From Oxalobacteraceae bacterium (GTDB taxonomy: Bacteria; Pseudomonadota; Gammaproteobacteria; Burkholderiales; Burkholderiaceae_D), in assembly GCA_947446335.1 (NCBI GenBank), contig CANFGA010000228.1, forward strand, positions 1 to 5,735: a DNA stretch of 5,735 nt. The letters run 5' to 3'. Every line of letters starts with the position of its first letter. Position 1 is the stretch's first letter. Below the pieces are notes generated by a model. It made no database searches. It was not told the origin of the DNA and saw nothing but the letters and a program-made list of their open reading frames with translations. Of the stretch, positions 3,727 through 5,735 are shown piece by piece. The translations under genes were made by a program, and so were the position numbers.

Positions 3727-5735
3727 ATGAAACGCACCACCGGCTTCAATCTGCGCTGCTGCTTGGCAAGCGTCGCGCTTGGCATGGCCATGCCAAGCGC
3801 GACAGCCGACGATATCGACATTTTCACCGGCGCCTCTGCCGGCAGCGCAGTCAATCCACGCATCCTGATCGTCGTCGACAACACGTCGAACTGGGCGCGC
3901 CAGAGCCAGCAATGGCCCGGTGGCTTGACCCAGGGCCAGGCAGAAATGCAGGCAATCCAGACCGTGATTGCCGGCATGAACGACAGCATCGACGTGGGCT
4001 TGATGGAGTTCGTCACCGGCGGCAATGCCAGTACCGATGGCGGCTACCTGCGTTTCGCCATCAAACCGATGAACGCGACCAACAAGGCCAGCCTCGGCAG
4101 CGCGCTGACGGCAATCTACAACAACATCACTTCTTCCAGCGAAAAAAGAAATTCCAATACCGCGTACGGGAATCTGATGTACGACGCCTACAATTACTAT
4201 GCCGGTGCCATGTCGACGTCGCCCTCGGCCATCGTTGCCGGCAGCGCCGACCCGGCGGCTTACGCCAACAGCGCGGGCCAGTTCAATGCGCCTATCGATC
4301 AAAAGAGCACCTGCGCCAAGAACTTCGTCGTTTTCATCGGCAATGCCGATTCCAGCGGACCGACGCCCGATGGCGCCGCCAATACGGCTGCGCTGGCAGC
4401 GCTGGGCGGCGTGACGACGCAACTGGGCTTGCCCAATTTCGCGATCTCGAATGCGACCACCAACACCAGTCTGGGCAACACGTCGCAGTGCTACGCCAGC
4501 GGCACGGCAGCCGGTGCAGGACTGGCCGGCTATGCGCCGGCCTGCGCCAGTTATACGCAAGGGTGCACGATAGGCAATGCAACGACCAACACCAGCCCGA
4601 TCGCCTGCGCTGCCGGCAGCTTCAGTTATTCGGTGACGCGCAGGCTTTTCAGCTCAAGCACCAGCACCACATCAAGCCCGACATCAGGCCCAGCGGTGCT
4701 CAGCAGTGCGCCCACCAGTGCCACTTATGCAAGCGCTGGCGCCGTCAATGCAGCCGACCACGGCACATTGACCTGCCCCGGACCGACCACCAGCGGCGCC
4801 AGCACGACCACCTACAGCTGCACGTATGCCACCGGCGCCATCGTCAACGCCATTGTCAACAGCACGGCCTCGACCAGCCTGTGCTACCGCGCAGTGAGCG
4901 GCGGCACCGGCAGCACCTATTGGAGCAACACCACCGATCACGCGGGCTTGACTTGCCCTGCCGGCGACACCTGCACCTACTCGGGAGCGAACGGCAGCAG
5001 CGACAATTGCAGCGGCAACGGCAATAGCAACAACACCATCCATGTTCTGGTCACCCAGACGGCGACCCCAACGCTGAACCGCTACACGGCCATCCAGAGC
5101 GCCACGCCGAGCACGGTCACCACGACGACGACACCGGCGACGACATCAAGCACCGTGCTTGGCGCCACCGCACAATGCCATGCAGCGATGCCGACATCCA
5201 CCGATGACTATCCCGGCCAATGCAGCGGCATCAATGTCAGTTGCAGTTACGGCTCGCCATCGGCGACGCTGGCCAGTTGCCCTGCAGGCAGCAGCGTCTA
5301 TGACGTGATCGGCACCAATACCATCCTCACCGATACGGCCACCGGCAGCAGCAGCCTTGACACGGGCCCCAGAAATGCCGACGAATGGGCCCGCTTCATG
5401 CACGACAAGGGGGTGCCGGTGACCGGCAGCAGCATCAAGCCATCGGTCAGCACTTATACGATCGATGTCTACAATGCCCAGCCCAACGCAACCCAGACGG
5501 CGTTGCTGATGAGCATGGCCAAGGCCGGTGGCGGCAAATATTTTGCAGCCAGGAGCGGGCAAGCGATCGTCGATGCACTCAAACAAATCGTCATCGAAAT
5601 CCAGGCGGTCAACAGCAGCTTTGCCTCGACCAGTTTGCCGGTGAATGCGACCAATCGCTCGCAAAACGAGAACCAGGTATTCATCGGCATGTTCCGTCCT
5701 GATCCGGATGCCAAACAGCGCTGGTTTGGCAATGT
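3727..5735 (+). CDS. pilY1: Type IV pilus tip adhesin/biogenesis protein PilY1, 3' end missing
   Basis: PilY1 (PilC in Neisseria) is a secreted tip protein that promotes pilus assembly, adhesion and surface sensing. The frame is open for 669 codons to the window edge. Residues 1-27 are a signal peptide ending SATA before DDIDIFTG. A von Willebrand A-like domain starts near 44: RILIVVDNTSNW (D51, T53, N55 in place of the usual D-x-S-x-S), DVGLMEF, NTAYGNLMYDAYNYY and NFVVFIGNAD (to 208). The domain resumes near 550 with DEWARFM, TYTIDVYN (576-583) and GGGKYFAA (601-608). SFASTSLPV and QVFIGMFRPD then lead towards the PilY1 C-terminal beta-propeller, which is outside the window. Residues of about 239-549, between the two halves, form a Ser/Thr/Asn/Cys-rich insert with repeated cysteine modules. 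No stop or frameshift interrupts it. Identification as PilY1 is firm; the insert's function is unknown. Confidence 0.93.
   Translation, partial: MKRTTGFNLRCCLASVALGMAMPSATADDIDIFTGASAGSAVNPRILIVVDNTSNWARQSQQWPGGLTQGQAEMQAIQTVIAGMNDSIDVGLMEFVTGGNASTDGGYLRFAIKPMNATNKASLGSALTAIYNNITSSSEKRNSNTAYGNLMYDAYNYYAGAMSTSPSAIVAGSADPAAYANSAGQFNAPIDQKSTCAKNFVVFIGNADSSGPTPDGAANTAALAALGGVTTQLGLPNFAISNATTNTSLGNTSQCYASGTAAGAGLAGYAPACASYTQGCTIGNATTNTSPIACAAGSFSYSVTRRLFSSSTSTTSSPTSGPAVLSSAPTSATYASAGAVNAADHGTLTCPGPTTSGASTTTYSCTYATGAIVNAIVNSTASTSLCYRAVSGGTGSTYWSNTTDHAGLTCPAGDTCTYSGANGSSDNCSGNGNSNNTIHVLVTQTATPTLNRYTAIQSATPSTVTTTTTPATTSSTVLGATAQCHAAMPTSTDDYPGQCSGINVSCSYGSPSATLASCPAGSSVYDVIGTNTILTDTATGSSSLDTGPRNADEWARFMHDKGVPVTGSSIKPSVSTYTIDVYNAQPNATQTALLMSMAKAGGGKYFAARSGQAIVDALKQIVIEIQAVNSSFASTSLPVNATNRSQNENQVFIGMFRPDPDAKQRWFGN
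4489..4608 (+). repeat. PilY1 cysteine module A
   Basis: Cysteines at residues 255, 273, 280 and 294 (spacings 18, 7, 14). The pattern is CY, a Gly/Ala-rich stretch, then C-x6-C-T-I-G, a short loop and CAAGSFSYSV. NATTNTS appears just before the module (242-248) and again within it (284-290); at DNA level the two copies share 18 of 21 bases. Confidence 0.5.
4702..4821 (+). repeat. PilY1 cysteine module B, two cysteines lost
   Basis: Residues 326-365. ADHGTLTC (343-350) and CTY (365-367) correspond to TDHAGLTC (403-410) and CTY (416-418) of module C; the DH-x-x-LTC blocks lie exactly 60 residues apart. Only the second and third cysteines remain (350, 365). The place of the first is Ser (326 or 331, depending on alignment) and no fourth is found. 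Confidence 0.4.
4882..5010 (+). repeat. PilY1 cysteine module C
   Basis: Cysteines at residues 386, 410, 416 and 428 (spacings 24, 6, 12). It begins LCYRAVSGG, runs through TDHAGLTCPAGDTCTYSG and is followed by a beta-strand-like IHVLVT and a long Thr/Pro linker. Confidence 0.5.
5176..5280 (+). repeat. PilY1 cysteine module D
   Basis: Cysteines at residues 484, 499, 506 and 518 (spacings 15, 7, 12). It reads QCHAAM at the first, NVSCSYGS at the third and SCPAGSSVYDV at the fourth, the last being close to CAAGSFSYSV of module A. Confidence 0.5.

Larger units (their letters stand above)
4441..5373 (+). other. Cysteine- and Ser/Thr-rich insert within the PilY1 vWA domain
   Basis: About 311 residues (239-549) separate the two recognisable halves of the vWA-like domain. 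The stretch has 14 cysteines and is otherwise mostly Ser, Thr, Ala, Gly and Asn, with Thr-rich linkers such as 459-476 (10 Thr of 18). Related PilY1 proteins, as I recall them, have only some tens of residues here. The borders are estimates from where family-like sequence stops (LGLPNFAIS) and restarts (NADEWARF). It might be an adhesion or stalk module, but nothing in it matches a domain I can name. Confidence 0.65.

Noticed and set aside
4141..4200. Slightly AT-richer patch in pilY1 as a possible insertion scar
   Set aside because: It encodes the conserved vWA segment SNTAYGNLMYDAYNYY in frame, so composition follows from the residues (Lys, Asn, Tyr).
3690..5027. Long + strand open frame of 445 codons overlapping pilY1
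   Set aside because: Its product is Arg/Gln/His-rich with no family resemblance. It is an out-of-frame shadow; the pilY1 frame from 3727 has a signal peptide, a ribosome-binding site and clear PilY1 motifs and is open to the window end.

Overview
The window holds the front part of a type IV pilus (T4P) minor-pilin cluster on the + strand. In order: the 3' part of a major-type pilin gene, a PilE-like minor pilin, FimT/GspH-type, PilV, PilW and PilX minor pilins, and the first 669 codons of the pilus tip protein PilY1. PilY1 stays open to the right edge in one uninterrupted frame. High GC, the pilin families present and the betaproteobacterial style of PilY1 (DNTSNW near the N-terminus, then TYTIDVYN and VFIGMFRPD) suggest Burkholderiales, probably near Oxalobacteraceae. 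The genus cannot be read from this sequence.

Layout: 1-466 pilin (5' end outside the window); 467-558 short spacer with a weak sigma54-like match; 559-957 pilE-like; 951-1412 fimT; 1417-2028 pilV; 2040-3104 pilW; 3101-3670 pilX; 3671-3726 AT-richer spacer; 3727-5735 pilY1 (3' end outside the window). From pilE to pilX the genes overlap or lie within 11 nt of each other, which implies one transcript with translational coupling. No tRNA, rRNA, insertion sequence or CRISPR array was seen, and no stretch of 300 bases lacks a gene.

How the genes work together: the major-type pilin would form the fibre. FimT, PilV, PilW, PilX and PilE would form the priming and tip complex that starts assembly and carries PilY1. 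PilY1 is the secreted tip adhesin and mechanosensor. All five minor pilins and the pilin carry a prepilin leader ending in Gly followed by a hydrophobic helix.

Most of the window is a familiar system. The part that stands out is inside PilY1. Its von Willebrand A-like domain appears to be split by about 310 residues rich in Ser, Thr, Asn and Cys. These contain three four-cysteine modules of similar spacing and a fourth that has lost two cysteines. Smaller oddities are a PilE-like pilin without any cysteine, a FimT with His at mature position 1, acidic Ca-binding-type loops in PilW and PilX, and a lower-GC segment in the variable part of the first pilin.
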